Below are positions 55,170-62,966 of a DNA stretch of 64,000 nucleotides, piece after piece. The position numbers and the translations under genes were made by a program. A model generated the notes under the pieces. It did not search any database, was not told the DNA's origin, and saw only the letters and a program-made list of their open reading frames with translations. Positions within the stretch are counted from its first letter, which is position 1. The number at the start of each line of letters is the position of its first letter. The DNA comes from Sediminicola sp. (lineage in GTDB: Bacteria > Bacteroidota > Bacteroidia > Flavobacteriales > Flavobacteriaceae), in the NCBI GenBank assembly GCA_024643325.1, contig JAHEND010000034.1, positions 93,269 through 157,268 of the forward strand, given 5' to 3'.

Positions 55170-55183
55170 ACCTACAATCTATA
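55170..55183 (-). repeat. 14-nt motif shared by the galE and galT 3' flanks (galE copy)
   Basis: Minus strand TATAGATTGTAGGT. The same 14 bases occur at 59498-59511 on the plus strand, right after galT. Both are therefore in the sense direction of the gene that precedes them, 6-17 bp after each stop codon. Confidence 0.55.
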
Positions 55184-55199
55184 CAAATAAGCAATCAAT

Positions 55200-56225
55200 T
55201 TATATTTGTCTAATTTTTTGTTCCCAATTCCAAGCAGATAATAGGGCATCCTGAAGATTTAATTCTGATTTCCAGTCAAGCACTTCATTGGCTTTGGTCG
55301 TATCTGCATAGGCAGCGGTAATATCCCCTGCTCTACGGCCAACAATCTTGTAGTTGAGCTTTTGATTAGACACCTCTTCAAAAGCATTGATAACTTCTAG
55401 AACTGAAGAGCCTTTTCCGGTGCCAATATTAAACACTTCATAATTCTCAGTATTCTTCTTTTCCAACAAACGTTTTAAGGCAGCCACATGTGCTTTTGCG
55501 AGATCCACTACATGAATATAATCTCTGATACAAGTGCCATCATTAGTCGGATAATCGTCTCCAAAAACAGAGAGTTGCTCTCTGAGTCCAATAGCTATTT
55601 GAGTGATATAAGGAACTAAATTTTGAGGGGTTCCGATGGGAAGTTCTCCAATATTTGCAGATTCATGAGCTCCGATTGGATTAAAATAACGCAATGCAAT
55701 GGCATTAAGCACTTTGGATACTTTAGCTGTATCTCTGATGATTTCCTCTCCTATTTGTTTAGTATTTCCATAAGGAGATTCAGCCACCTTAGTTGGTGCT
55801 GCTTCTGTAATAGGTAATTCATCTGCCTGTCCATATACGGTACATGAAGAACTGAAAATAAAATTTGCTTCTTTTAATTGCTCCAACTCTTTCAAGAGAT
55901 AAACAAGTGAAGCTAAATTGTTTTCATAGTATAATAAAGGTAATTGGACACTTTCACCAACCGCTTTTGATGCAGCAAAGTGAATGACCCCGGTAACATC
56001 TGAATTGCGTTTAAAAAAATCACTTAAAGAAAATTTATCTCTCAAATCAAACTCTTCAAATATAGGCTCAATTCCAGTAATTTCAGTAATGCCTTTTAAA
56101 ACATCCTTAGATGAATTTGATAAATTATCAATAACGACTACCTCAAATCCTTCGTTTTGAAGTTCTACTACCACGTGAGACCCTATAAATCCAAGCCCTC
56201 CAGTTACTACTATTTTACTGGTCAT
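55200..56225 (-). CDS. galE: UDP-glucose 4-epimerase GalE
   Basis: 341 aa from the ATG at 56225, the usual length. NAD-binding GGLGFIGSHVVVEL near the N-terminus. The SDR catalytic pair is in FSSSCTVYG (Ser/Thr) and YGNTKQIGE (Tyr-x3-Lys). The C-terminal substrate region has RRAGDITAAYADTTKA. It interconverts UDP-galactose and UDP-glucose, closing the Leloir pathway. Divergent from gntR-galK-galT across an 89-bp region with a palindromic operator. The upstream in-frame ATG at 56255 would overlap the promoter box and is rejected. Confidence 0.96.
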   Translation of the reverse strand: MTSKIVVTGGLGFIGSHVVVELQNEGFEVVVIDNLSNSSKDVLKGITEITGIEPIFEEFDLRDKFSLSDFFKRNSDVTGVIHFAASKAVGESVQLPLLYYENNLASLVYLLKELEQLKEANFIFSSSCTVYGQADELPITEAAPTKVAESPYGNTKQIGEEIIRDTAKVSKVLNAIALRYFNPIGAHESANIGELPIGTPQNLVPYITQIAIGLREQLSVFGDDYPTNDGTCIRDYIHVVDLAKAHVAALKRLLEKKNTENYEVFNIGTGKGSSVLEVINAFEEVSNQKLNYKIVGRRAGDITAAYADTTKANEVLDWKSELNLQDALLSAWNWEQKIRQI

Positions 56226-56252
56226 AATTAAGTTTGTTATAATTATATGATG

Positions 56253-56260
56253 CAAAGGTA
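56253..56260 (-). promoter_or_regulatory. -7 promoter element of galE
   Basis: Minus-strand TACCTTTG fits the Bacteroidota TAnnTTTG element exactly, 27 bp before the galE start. The palindrome at 56273-56288 lies where the -33 region would be, so a bound repressor would block polymerase. On the other strand TATTTTTG at 56303-56310 also fits TAnnTTTG and is only 4 bp before the gntR start, implying a near-leaderless mRNA. Confidence 0.55.
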
Positions 56261-56272
56261 TAAATTATAACT

Positions 56273-56288
56273 ACTAGTACCTACTAGT
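56273..56288. promoter_or_regulatory. Palindromic operator between galE and gntR
   Basis: ACTAGTA-CC-TACTAGT is a perfect 7-bp dyad with a 2-bp centre, partly extended outward (C and G one base further on). Position and symmetry suit a dimeric GntR regulator controlling both divergent gal transcripts, including its own. Confidence 0.65.
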
Positions 56289-56314
56289 TGTAATTTCTTT
56301 TATATTTTTGTTGT

Positions 56315-57313
56315 ATGATTTCATTAGAATTTAAATTTAAGGATTCAACCCCAAAGTATAAACAGATCATTCTGACTGTTGAAAATGCTATTGACAAGGG
56401 TTTATTAAAGGAGGGAGATACGCTTCCTTCTATAAATTCTATTAGAGATCATTACAATCTTTCTAGAGATACTGTTCTATCAGCTTATAACGATTTAAAG
56501 GCTAGAGGAATTATTCAATCTATAGTAGGAAAGGGATATTTTGTTGCAAATGAAAACGTTGAAATCACTCAAAAGATTTTCGTATTATTTGACGAATTCA
56601 ATTCATTCAAAGAAGACCTCTACAACTCGTTTATTGAACATCTTGACAACAATGTACGTGTTGATATCTATTTTCATCACTTCAATCAAGACATGTTTTC
56701 AAAATTAATTTATGAAAATAAAGGGAATTACAATTACTATGTGATTATGCCCGCTAATTTAAAACAGACTGAATTAGCCATTTCAATACTCCCTGAATAC
56801 AAGGTTTATATATTAGATCAAACCAAACCAAGTTTATCTAAATATTCGGGGGTTTTTCAAAATTTTGATAATGACATCTTTAACAATCTTACCATTGCAA
56901 TAAATGGAATCGAAAAGTATTCAAAAATCAATCTAATTTTATCAGAAGGTAAACAACCCATCGAAATGCGAAATGGATTTGAGCGTTTTTGTAAAACACA
57001 TCAGTTGAACTATCAAACATTAGATGCTAGTCAAATAACTTCTATTGAAGAAAAACAACTTTATATCATTCCAGAAGACAAAGACTTACTTCGTGTTATT
57101 AAACTTGCGAAAGACCAACAACTAAATCTTCAAAAGGATTATGGAATTATTTCCTACAACGACACCTTACTTAAAGAAATCGTTGAAGGAGGCATAAGTA
57201 CCATTTCTACTGACTTTAATCAAATGGGGGCTTTATTGGCTCAAATGATTCAAAACAATGATCGAATCACTATTGAAAACCCAAGTCATCTCACCATTAG
57301 AAACTCGTTTTAA
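56315..57313 (+). CDS. GntR-family regulator with LacI-like sugar-binding domain
   Basis: 332 aa. N-terminal GntR winged HTH (KYKQIILTVENAIDKGLL, LPSINSIRDHYNLSRDTV, GYFVAN) to about 75. The rest resembles a periplasmic-binding-protein fold (YNYYVIMPAN; GIISYNDTLLKEIVEGGISTISTDFNQMG), so it senses a sugar or sugar phosphate. First gene of gntR-galK-galT; galK starts 1 base after its stop. Its obvious targets are the palindrome at 56273 and the gal genes on either side. Confidence 0.92.
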   Translation: MISLEFKFKDSTPKYKQIILTVENAIDKGLLKEGDTLPSINSIRDHYNLSRDTVLSAYNDLKARGIIQSIVGKGYFVANENVEITQKIFVLFDEFNSFKEDLYNSFIEHLDNNVRVDIYFHHFNQDMFSKLIYENKGNYNYYVIMPANLKQTELAISILPEYKVYILDQTKPSLSKYSGVFQNFDNDIFNNLTIAINGIEKYSKINLILSEGKQPIEMRNGFERFCKTHQLNYQTLDASQITSIEEKQLYIIPEDKDLLRVIKLAKDQQLNLQKDYGIISYNDTLLKEIVEGGISTISTDFNQMGALLAQMIQNNDRITIENPSHLTIRNSF

Positions 57314-57314
57314 A

Positions 57315-58463
57315 ATGAATCAACAGTTAGTTCATACCGTGAAATTAAAGTTTACTAAAGAATTCAATTCAACTCCACTGATGATATTTTCTCCTGGAAG
57401 AATCAACATCATTGGTGAACACACCGATTACAACGATGGGTTTGTGTTTCCTGCAGCAGTAGATAAAGGTATCGTGGCTGGATTATTTAAAAGTAATTCA
57501 GATCAATCCACCGCTTATGCTATAGATAAAAATGAAAAGATTTTTTTTCAGGCCAAGGATGTTAAACCATCCAAATCAGGTACTTGGCACAACTACATCT
57601 TAGGAGTTGTCGCTGAAATCAACAAGAAAAATCTACCCCTGGGTAATTTCAATATTGCCTTCGCCGGAAACATCCCTAGAGGTGCTGGGATGTCTTCTTC
57701 AGCAGCACTTGAAAACAGTGTGGTATTTGGTCTTAACGAGCTCTTTGGTTTAAACCTATCAAAAGAAGAAATGATTTTCATTTCTCAAAAAGCAGAGCAC
57801 CATTTTGTAGGCGTAAATTGTGGAATCATGGACCAATACGCTTCCATGTTCGGCATTGAAAATAACGCCTTGCATTTAGACTGTAGATCAATTCAAGCCA
57901 ATCCTTTTAAAATTGAATTGGGTGAATATCAATTACTACTAATCAATACCAATGTAAAGCACACCCTTTCTGACAGTGCATACAACAACAGAAGAGCAGT
58001 ATGCGAGCACATCTCTAAACTTTTAACTATAAAAGCACTAAGAGATGCAACTAAGGAGATGATCAATTCGATTCAAGACCAAGTAAGCAAGGAAGATTAT
58101 CAAAAAGCACTTTTTATTATCCAAGAAAATCAACGAACAATCGATGCTTCAAAAGCGATTATTGAGGGAGATTTAAACAGATTGGGGGCTCTCTTTTATC
58201 AGTCTCATGAAGGTCTTCAACACCTATATAAAGTGAGTTGTGAAGAATTGGATTTCTTAGTCGATGCCACCCGAGATAATAAAAACATTCTAGGATCTCG
58301 TATGATGGGCGGGGGTTTTGGAGGTTGCACCATTAATCTGATCAAAATCTCAGAAGTACCATCTTTTAGCAAGTATATCTCAAAAGTCTACTTTAAACAA
58401 TTTAATATCAACTGTTCTATCTACGATGTTAACTTATCGGATGGAACGCATATCATTAAATAA
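57315..58463 (+). CDS. galK: Galactokinase GalK
   Basis: 382 aa, full length. GHMP kinase motifs in order: RINIIGEHTDYNDGFVFP (galactose recognition), the ATP loop GNIPRGAGMSSSAALEN, catalytic Asp region VNCGIMDQYASMFG, and motif 3 GGGFGGCTIN. It phosphorylates galactose at C1. The ATG at 57315, one base after the gntR stop, gives the expected N-terminus; an ATG at 57258 lies inside gntR. This intact copy complements the dead fragment at 36590-36949. Confidence 0.97.
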   Translation: MNQQLVHTVKLKFTKEFNSTPLMIFSPGRINIIGEHTDYNDGFVFPAAVDKGIVAGLFKSNSDQSTAYAIDKNEKIFFQAKDVKPSKSGTWHNYILGVVAEINKKNLPLGNFNIAFAGNIPRGAGMSSSAALENSVVFGLNELFGLNLSKEEMIFISQKAEHHFVGVNCGIMDQYASMFGIENNALHLDCRSIQANPFKIELGEYQLLLINTNVKHTLSDSAYNNRRAVCEHISKLLTIKALRDATKEMINSIQDQVSKEDYQKALFIIQENQRTIDASKAIIEGDLNRLGALFYQSHEGLQHLYKVSCEELDFLVDATRDNKNILGSRMMGGGFGGCTINLIKISEVPSFSKYISKVYFKQFNINCSIYDVNLSDGTHIIK

Positions 58464-58466
58464 GAC

Positions 58467-59492
58467 ATGAATTTAAATTTACAAGACTACTCGCACAAGC
58501 GATATAATATTTTAACAGGAGAATGGGTGTTGGTTTCTCCTCACAGAACCAAAAGACCATGGCAGGGGCAACAAGAAGAGGTCACCAACATCAAAAGACC
58601 TTCTCATGACCCCGACTGCTATTTGTGCTCTGGAAATACCCGTGCAAATGGAGAAAAAAATCCAGATTACGATGATATTTTCATTTTTGAAAATGATTTT
58701 GCAGCCCTTCAAAGCAATACTCCTGAATTTAAGATTAATGAAGGTTTATTTCAAGCACAATCCGAAACAGGCAACTGTAAGGTGATATGCTTTAGTCCTG
58801 ATCACTCGAAGAGTTTAGCTGACATGAAGGTAAGTGAAATTGAAAAAGTGGTGGCTGCATGGAAGTACGAATATCAAACTCTAGGACAAAGAAAAGACAT
58901 CAATTACGTTCAAATATTTGAAAACAAAGGGAGTATAATGGGATGTAGCAATCCGCATCCTCATGGACAAATCTGGAGTCAATTAAGCCTCCCAAATGAA
59001 GTCATTAAAAAAGACCAACAACAAAAACAGTATTTCGAAAAAAATCAATCGAGTCTCTTGGGAGATTATCTTTTACAGGAACAAAATCTAAATGAACGTA
59101 TCCTATTTGAGAATGACTCCTTTATGATCCTAATTCCTTTTTGGGCCGTATGGCCTTTTGAAACAATGATTGCTCCCAAAAGACATTCGCAAAATATCGG
59201 AGATTTAAATAGTATAGAATCTAAAGATTTTGCAGAGGCCATTTCGGTGATAACAAAAGCTTACGACATGCTCTTTAACACTTCTTTCCCTTATTCAAGT
59301 GGAATCCATCAAGCTCCAACAAACATACAAGATCACTCGCATTGGCATTGGCATATGAGTTTTTATCCACCTCTACTTAGAAGTGCAACAGTTAAAAAAT
59401 TCATGGTTGGATATGAACTGTTTGGAACTCCACAAAGAGATATCAGTCCCGAAAAGGCAACAGCAATGATCAAACAACTTATAATAGCCTAA
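58467..59492 (+). CDS. galT: Galactose-1-phosphate uridylyltransferase GalT
   Basis: 341 aa, normal length. HIT-superfamily catalytic motif HPHGQIW (about 165-171) with the nucleophilic histidine. It also has the zinc-site-like CYLCSGN near 50, and a second His cluster HSHWHWHMSFYPP near the C-terminus. Transfers UMP from UDP-glucose to galactose-1-phosphate. Starts 3 bp after galK. A shared 14-nt motif follows its stop (59498-59511). Confidence 0.97.
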   Translation: MNLNLQDYSHKRYNILTGEWVLVSPHRTKRPWQGQQEEVTNIKRPSHDPDCYLCSGNTRANGEKNPDYDDIFIFENDFAALQSNTPEFKINEGLFQAQSETGNCKVICFSPDHSKSLADMKVSEIEKVVAAWKYEYQTLGQRKDINYVQIFENKGSIMGCSNPHPHGQIWSQLSLPNEVIKKDQQQKQYFEKNQSSLLGDYLLQEQNLNERILFENDSFMILIPFWAVWPFETMIAPKRHSQNIGDLNSIESKDFAEAISVITKAYDMLFNTSFPYSSGIHQAPTNIQDHSHWHWHMSFYPPLLRSATVKKFMVGYELFGTPQRDISPEKATAMIKQLIIA

Positions 59493-59497
59493 AATCA

Positions 59498-59511
59498 TAT
59501 AGATTGTAGGT
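59498..59511 (+). repeat. 14-nt motif shared by the galE and galT 3' flanks (galT copy)
   Basis: TATAGATTGTAGGT, identical to the minus-strand sequence of 55170-55183. See that entry. Confidence 0.55.
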
Positions 59512-59623
59512 GCTCTAAATTTAAAACAGTAATTAAATTATTCTGTGCTAACTATTTGTGCTAGAAAATCCATTTGGTCCCCATCAAATGCAGGTTTTTA
59601 TTAACCCTTAAAAAAGCTCTTTC

Positions 59624-59812
59624 TTACATTGAATCTATTAAAATTCTTGAAGTTACAATCCTCGACGCGTGATCTCCGAGAGAATTTTCTAGTAACTCAT
59701 CTGAGATAGAAAAAACCCTGCTATTTGCAGAACCACCTGAGGATTGGGCTTGGACTGAAACAGAAGCAAAGAATAGTGCTGAAACAACAATTGTTTTAAA
59801 AAAACGAAACAT
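59624..59812 (-). CDS. Small secreted peptide of unknown function
   Basis: 62 aa with a convincing signal peptide (FFKTIVVSALFFASVSVQAQ). That leaves about 40 residues beginning SSGGSANSRVFSISDELLEN. It has no cysteines and no known motif. It may be an intact small exported peptide or the surviving 5' end of a larger secreted protein. It stands alone between galT and a decayed gene. Confidence 0.45.
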   Translation of the reverse strand: MFRFFKTIVVSALFFASVSVQAQSSGGSANSRVFSISDELLENSLGDHASRIVTSRILIDSM

Positions 59813-59916
59813 TATAAATAATTAATCTAAATTTCAAAAATACTAGAGTGACGTTTATAGATAACTGTGATTTCATACAAAAAGATATTTCTTATATCTA
59901 CAGAAAATGGAAATCA

Positions 59917-60177
59917 ATGCGTAAAGTCCTACTGTTTTTATTTACAATGCTTTTAAGCTTTTTAACAAAGGCACAAATTATTAATAAGGATAAATTTGAG
60001 ATTATGGAAATTTTATCTCATAGTTACTTTTATAATATAACAACCAAAGGAAATACTACATATATAGGCTAAAATAAAGGAATATACTCTTTTAGCCTTG
60101 ATAATGGGTTAGTGCTTGAAGAACCAAATAACAAAAAACACTTCCTGGAAGCGGGCTGTAAATTTTGTTATTTTTGA
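59917..60177 (+). pseudogene. Decayed secreted protein, stop-interrupted and truncated
   Basis: From the ATG at 59917: signal peptide (MRKVLLFLFTMLLSFLTKAQ), then FYNITTKGNTTYIG, TAA at 60070-60072. The same frame continues NKGIYSFSLDNGLVLEEPNN before degenerating into another stop at 60175. TTYIG-x-NKGIYSF looks like one blade of a sensor-type beta-propeller, where the stop would replace Ser or Thr. Only about 85 codons remain, so it is the 5' relic of a larger gene. Confidence 0.5.
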
Positions 60178-60341
60178 AAATAAACGAATTGGGGGAAAAA
60201 ATTATTTTAGACAATAATATTTATTTTCAAAAATAAACGCTAAAATAATCCCTGATTCTTTCTTGTTACAAATTAAGATGATCTCTTTTCATATAATTGG
60301 AGAACATCTTTGCGGTCTCAATGATACTTATTATTAATAAG

Positions 60342-60479
60342 TAACTATTTGATAGTTATTTATAAAACAACCCCTCACTTTTAATGTCAGTTTTTTGTTC
60401 CAATGATTTAAAACGGTTCGTTATAAATTTGAATGAATTCAATAAGTAATTAAAACCCACTATCTGTTATTTGATAGTG
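60342..60479. promoter_or_regulatory. Two related palindromes upstream of the excisionase-like gene
   Basis: TAACTAT-TTG-ATAGTTA (60342-60358) and CACTATC-8 bases-GATAGTG (60458-60479) share the ACTAT/ATAGT half-sites with different spacers. ATTTGTT-ATTA-AACAAAT-type symmetry occurs again near 60490-60508. They could be operators or excisionase/integrase accessory sites. I see no gene between 60178 and 60562. Confidence 0.4.
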
Positions 60480-60562
60480 AGTCGTTTCAATTTGTTATTA
60501 AAACAAATCGAAAGAAATTATAATTGATTCAAAAAGGATTAATAACAAAATAATTTACTCAA

Positions 60563-60754
60563 ATGGAAATAAATTTCACAAGACATTTTGGAGACTGGGT
60601 GCCTAAAAGCGAGGTGCAGAATTTTTTTAAATATGGTAATACAACCATGACTGCTTTTGCAGAAAAAAACGAAATAAGGAAAACTAAAGTTGGTAATAGA
60701 GTTTTCTATAAATATGAAGACATTGTAGCTCTATTAGAAAACAATATTGAATAA
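60563..60754 (+). CDS. Excisionase-like HTH protein
   Basis: 63 aa. DWVPKSEVQNFFKYGNTTMTAFAEKNEIRKTKVGNRVFYKYEDIVALLENN follows the HTH_17/excisionase plan: N-terminal recognition helix, then 'I..KVGNRVFYKYEDI' wing and final helix. Such proteins steer integrases toward excision or act as repressors. Its position in the integrase-proximal module of the island supports this. It ends one base before the convergent 268-aa gene. Confidence 0.7.
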   Translation: MEINFTRHFGDWVPKSEVQNFFKYGNTTMTAFAEKNEIRKTKVGNRVFYKYEDIVALLENNIE

Positions 60755-61561
60755 CTATCGAAACAGTAACGATTCAATTCGTTTTGTTTTAAATGATCTA
60801 GTGTTATGATAATTAATCTGAGCTATTTCTTTATCGTTTAATATAGTCCTATCTCTTACTATAATATCTAGTAGGTCATAAAACTCAACTTTAAAATCAC
60901 CCTCGTTGTTTACATATGAATGCTCTTTATTATTTTCTAGCAGTAAGTCATATAAATTTCTAAATTTTACTTTGTGTGGAAAATTAAAATTATGAACAAT
61001 AGATGTATAGGGGGTATTTTCTTTGAAGTGAAACTTGACTCCCTCAGAATCTGATAAAGTTTTTAATTTCGATAAGTCATCAGTTTGTTCATTAAGCAAC
61101 TTTGGGGTGTTATTATTTCTATGCTGTCTGTTTATTTTTTCTCCAACTTTCATTAGATCAAATCCCAATAGTAAAGCCAATTGTTTTTTTATAATAAGCT
61201 TAGAGTAATCTTTGTACATTATATAGATCTCATTTAATAAGAATATATGATTAGATAATTGTTCATGCTTGAATAATTCCTCAAATAAAATCCTTGAGTC
61301 TTTAAACAGCTTAGGTAATATCTCATTGAGCTTATATTTAGTTAATATAGCCTCTACGCTATTTTTATCATAAAAAGACAATTCATATATATGTTCATGA
61401 ATAAGCTTATATTTTTCAATCTTACTAGATGACTCATATGAATCATGTAACTCATCTAATGTTTCTAATATATGAGGCAAGTTATTTTCTAATTGCTGAA
61501 TTTCTGCATTACGAAACTCAGCATTGATTTCTTTTACATGCTTTTTATAATCTTCACTCAT
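60755..61561 (-). CDS. Unknown island protein co-translated with the integrase
   Basis: 268 aa, soluble, strongly charged and predicted mainly helical, with a heptad-like N-terminus (NAEIQQLENNLPHILETLDEL). The C-terminal third (FKVEFYDLLDIIVRDRTILN; THKTKRIESLLF-type basic end) could be a winged helix. No motif I can name. Layout recalls RteC-type regulators of Bacteroides elements but sequence similarity is not evident to me. Its ATG overlaps the integrase stop (ATGA), so the two proteins are made together. Confidence 0.6.
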   Translation of the reverse strand: MSEDYKKHVKEINAEFRNAEIQQLENNLPHILETLDELHDSYESSSKIEKYKLIHEHIYELSFYDKNSVEAILTKYKLNEILPKLFKDSRILFEELFKHEQLSNHIFLLNEIYIMYKDYSKLIIKKQLALLLGFDLMKVGEKINRQHRNNNTPKLLNEQTDDLSKLKTLSDSEGVKFHFKENTPYTSIVHNFNFPHKVKFRNLYDLLLENNKEHSYVNNEGDFKVEFYDLLDIIVRDRTILNDKEIAQINYHNTRSFKTKRIESLLFR

Positions 61562-62787
61562 TTATTCAAAGAATTAAAATGATTATCTAGTTTATGCTTT
61601 GCCTCTAATAGGATATTGTCTGTAACTAAAAAATAATGACTATCCATGTCACTTGCAACAGAGTGTCCCATTAAACTTTTTCTAACTAGTTCTTCATGAA
61701 TACCAGCCTCATGAATTGACTGTCTAAAAAACCTTCTTGCCGCATAAGTTGTCAATGGAAAATGAACTCCTGCTAAAACACCAATAAGTTTTAAATTTTG
61801 ATTGACTTTATCAAGACTTTTTTTAGGAATTATTCTTTGCTCTGGTATTTGTCCCTTGTATTTATCAATAATTGACAATACTTGATTAATTAATATCTGA
61901 ACCGTTAGCACTTTTGATTTCTTTCTTATGATTTCAATTTTACCTTTTGTTACTTCATAATCTCTAAGGTTAAATAAATCACAATGACTAAGGCCCGTAT
62001 AGCACATCAATAGAAAGTAGTCTCTGTAGACATCTAATACAGGTTTGTTTGAAAGATCAAGTGAGACAATGCTTTTATAGTAATCATTCGTTAAACGGGG
62101 TTTATTAGCTTTTTTAAAAGGTATAGAGACTCCATCAAAGGGATTGATTACTATTTCTTCATCTAAGTATAGCTTTTTAAATATGGGTCTTATGTTTTTT
62201 ACAATGGAATTGGCTGTTTGGCTATTCAATGCTTTTTTCCCAATTAATGGAATATCTTTTTTAAGATAATCTACAAACATAGATGCATGCTTTCTCTTGA
62301 AGTCTTTTACGGTGGTATTGATGAGTTTTTTATGCTTTAAAAATTGCGTGAAGTGATTTATTGACTTTTTGTAATTTTTTTTGGTACCCAAAGCTTTATC
62401 GGTGTCTGGCTCAATGATGTTTTCATAATAATCAGTGGTTGCTTGCACTACCTTAGTTTCAGGACAGAAATTCCTAGAGAGTAAATGGTCTCTAATATCT
62501 TTAGCGCTAATCTTAGCCATTTGTGAAACATTTGACCTTAAATAGTTGTGAAACTCATTTTGAAGTTCATTTAAAAAGATATTATACTGGATCAGTTTTT
62601 CTTTTTTTGAATTGAATCTTTGTAAATCTGAATTCCATGCAATTAAATCTATCTCTGAAATTGGAATAACACTTAGTTTCCCTTCAGCCTTTTTTCTAAG
62701 GTGAATAACTCTAATGTAAATAGGAAGTTGCTGATCTGTTTTTCTTTTTCTGTCTGTACTGACATAAAACTTTAATGTAGTGCTCAT
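61558..62787 (-). CDS. Tyrosine recombinase (island integrase), IntDOT-like
   Basis: 409 aa from the ATG at 62787. N-terminal arm-binding and SAM-like core-binding domains (10-200; YIRVIHLRKKAEGKLSV), catalytic domain 225-400. CYTGLSHCDLFNL has Ser267 where Arg I normally stands, as in IntDOT of CTnDOT. Other residues: K near 290, R351 in TTYAARRFF (the usual His is Tyr348), H375 in SLMGHSVASD, nucleophile Y385 in DSHYFLV. It lies 158 bp from the tRNA-Arg 3' end with repeats between, as expected of the element's integrase. A start at 62859 would read through those repeats. Confidence 0.93.
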   Translation of the reverse strand: MSTTLKFYVSTDRKRKTDQQLPIYIRVIHLRKKAEGKLSVIPISEIDLIAWNSDLQRFNSKKEKLIQYNIFLNELQNEFHNYLRSNVSQMAKISAKDIRDHLLSRNFCPETKVVQATTDYYENIIEPDTDKALGTKKNYKKSINHFTQFLKHKKLINTTVKDFKRKHASMFVDYLKKDIPLIGKKALNSQTANSIVKNIRPIFKKLYLDEEIVINPFDGVSIPFKKANKPRLTNDYYKSIVSLDLSNKPVLDVYRDYFLLMCYTGLSHCDLFNLRDYEVTKGKIEIIRKKSKVLTVQILINQVLSIIDKYKGQIPEQRIIPKKSLDKVNQNLKLIGVLAGVHFPLTTYAARRFFRQSIHEAGIHEELVRKSLMGHSVASDMDSHYFLVTDNILLEAKHKLDNHFNSLNK

Positions 62788-62804
62788 AGGTGTATCATTA
62801 ATTT

Positions 62805-62836
62805 TTGTGAAACATATAAATTCTTGTGAAACATAT
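62805..62836. repeat. TTGTGAAACATAT direct repeats beside the integrase (candidate arm sites)
   Basis: The 13-mer TTGTGAAACATAT occurs exactly at 62805-62817 and 62824-62836, a 19-bp period. Weaker relatives follow (GTGAAATGAAC near 62860). A matching TTGTGAA element lies just inside the other island end. Confidence 0.6.
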
Positions 62837-62884
62837 GTGGAACAAAAACCTGACATCAAGTGAAATGAACTGAAACAAAAAAAA

Positions 62885-62919
62885 CAAAAAACCCCGTGTT
62901 TATTGACTAAACGCGGGGT
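62885..62919 (-). terminator. Terminator downstream of tRNA-Arg
   Basis: Minus strand: ACCCCGCGTTTA and TAAACACGGGGT pair with one mismatch around a 5-base loop, then a T run. It lies 27 bp beyond the tRNA 3' end, inside the island. Confidence 0.85.
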
Positions 62920-62944
62920 ATTGAAATTTAATGAAATTTAAAAA

Positions 62945-62966
62945 GTGACCGCGAAGGGATTCGAAC
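62945..62966 (-). repeat. Proximal attachment site within tRNA-Arg
   Basis: The 3' end of the tRNA (T-arm strand, acceptor, discriminator and one base beyond). Direct repeat of 35228-35249 with one mismatch. The tRNA stays whole because the element carries the same 3' end. Confidence 0.75.

Larger units (their letters stand above)
35228..62966. mobile_element. tRNA-Arg integrative island carrying a galactoside utilization locus (about 27.7 kb)
   Basis: Bounded by direct repeats of the tRNA-Arg 3' end: 35228-35249 (remnant) and 62945-62966 (inside the intact tRNA), 21 of 22 bases identical. Beside the intact tRNA lie a tyrosine integrase, a translationally coupled unknown gene and an excisionase-like gene. 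TTGTGAA-type repeats lie just inside both ends. Cargo: sugar isomerase-like gene, GH36, two FG-GAP lipoproteins, SusD, SusC, DoxX-like protein, hybrid sensor regulator, galE, gntR, galK, galT. No conjugation genes are seen, so it is a genomic island or mobilizable element, not a self-transferring one. Boundaries are inferred from the repeats. Confidence 0.75.

Noticed and set aside
35228..62966. Self-transmissible conjugative element
   Set aside because: No relaxase, VirB4/TraG-type ATPase or tra genes are visible; only integration-module genes are present.
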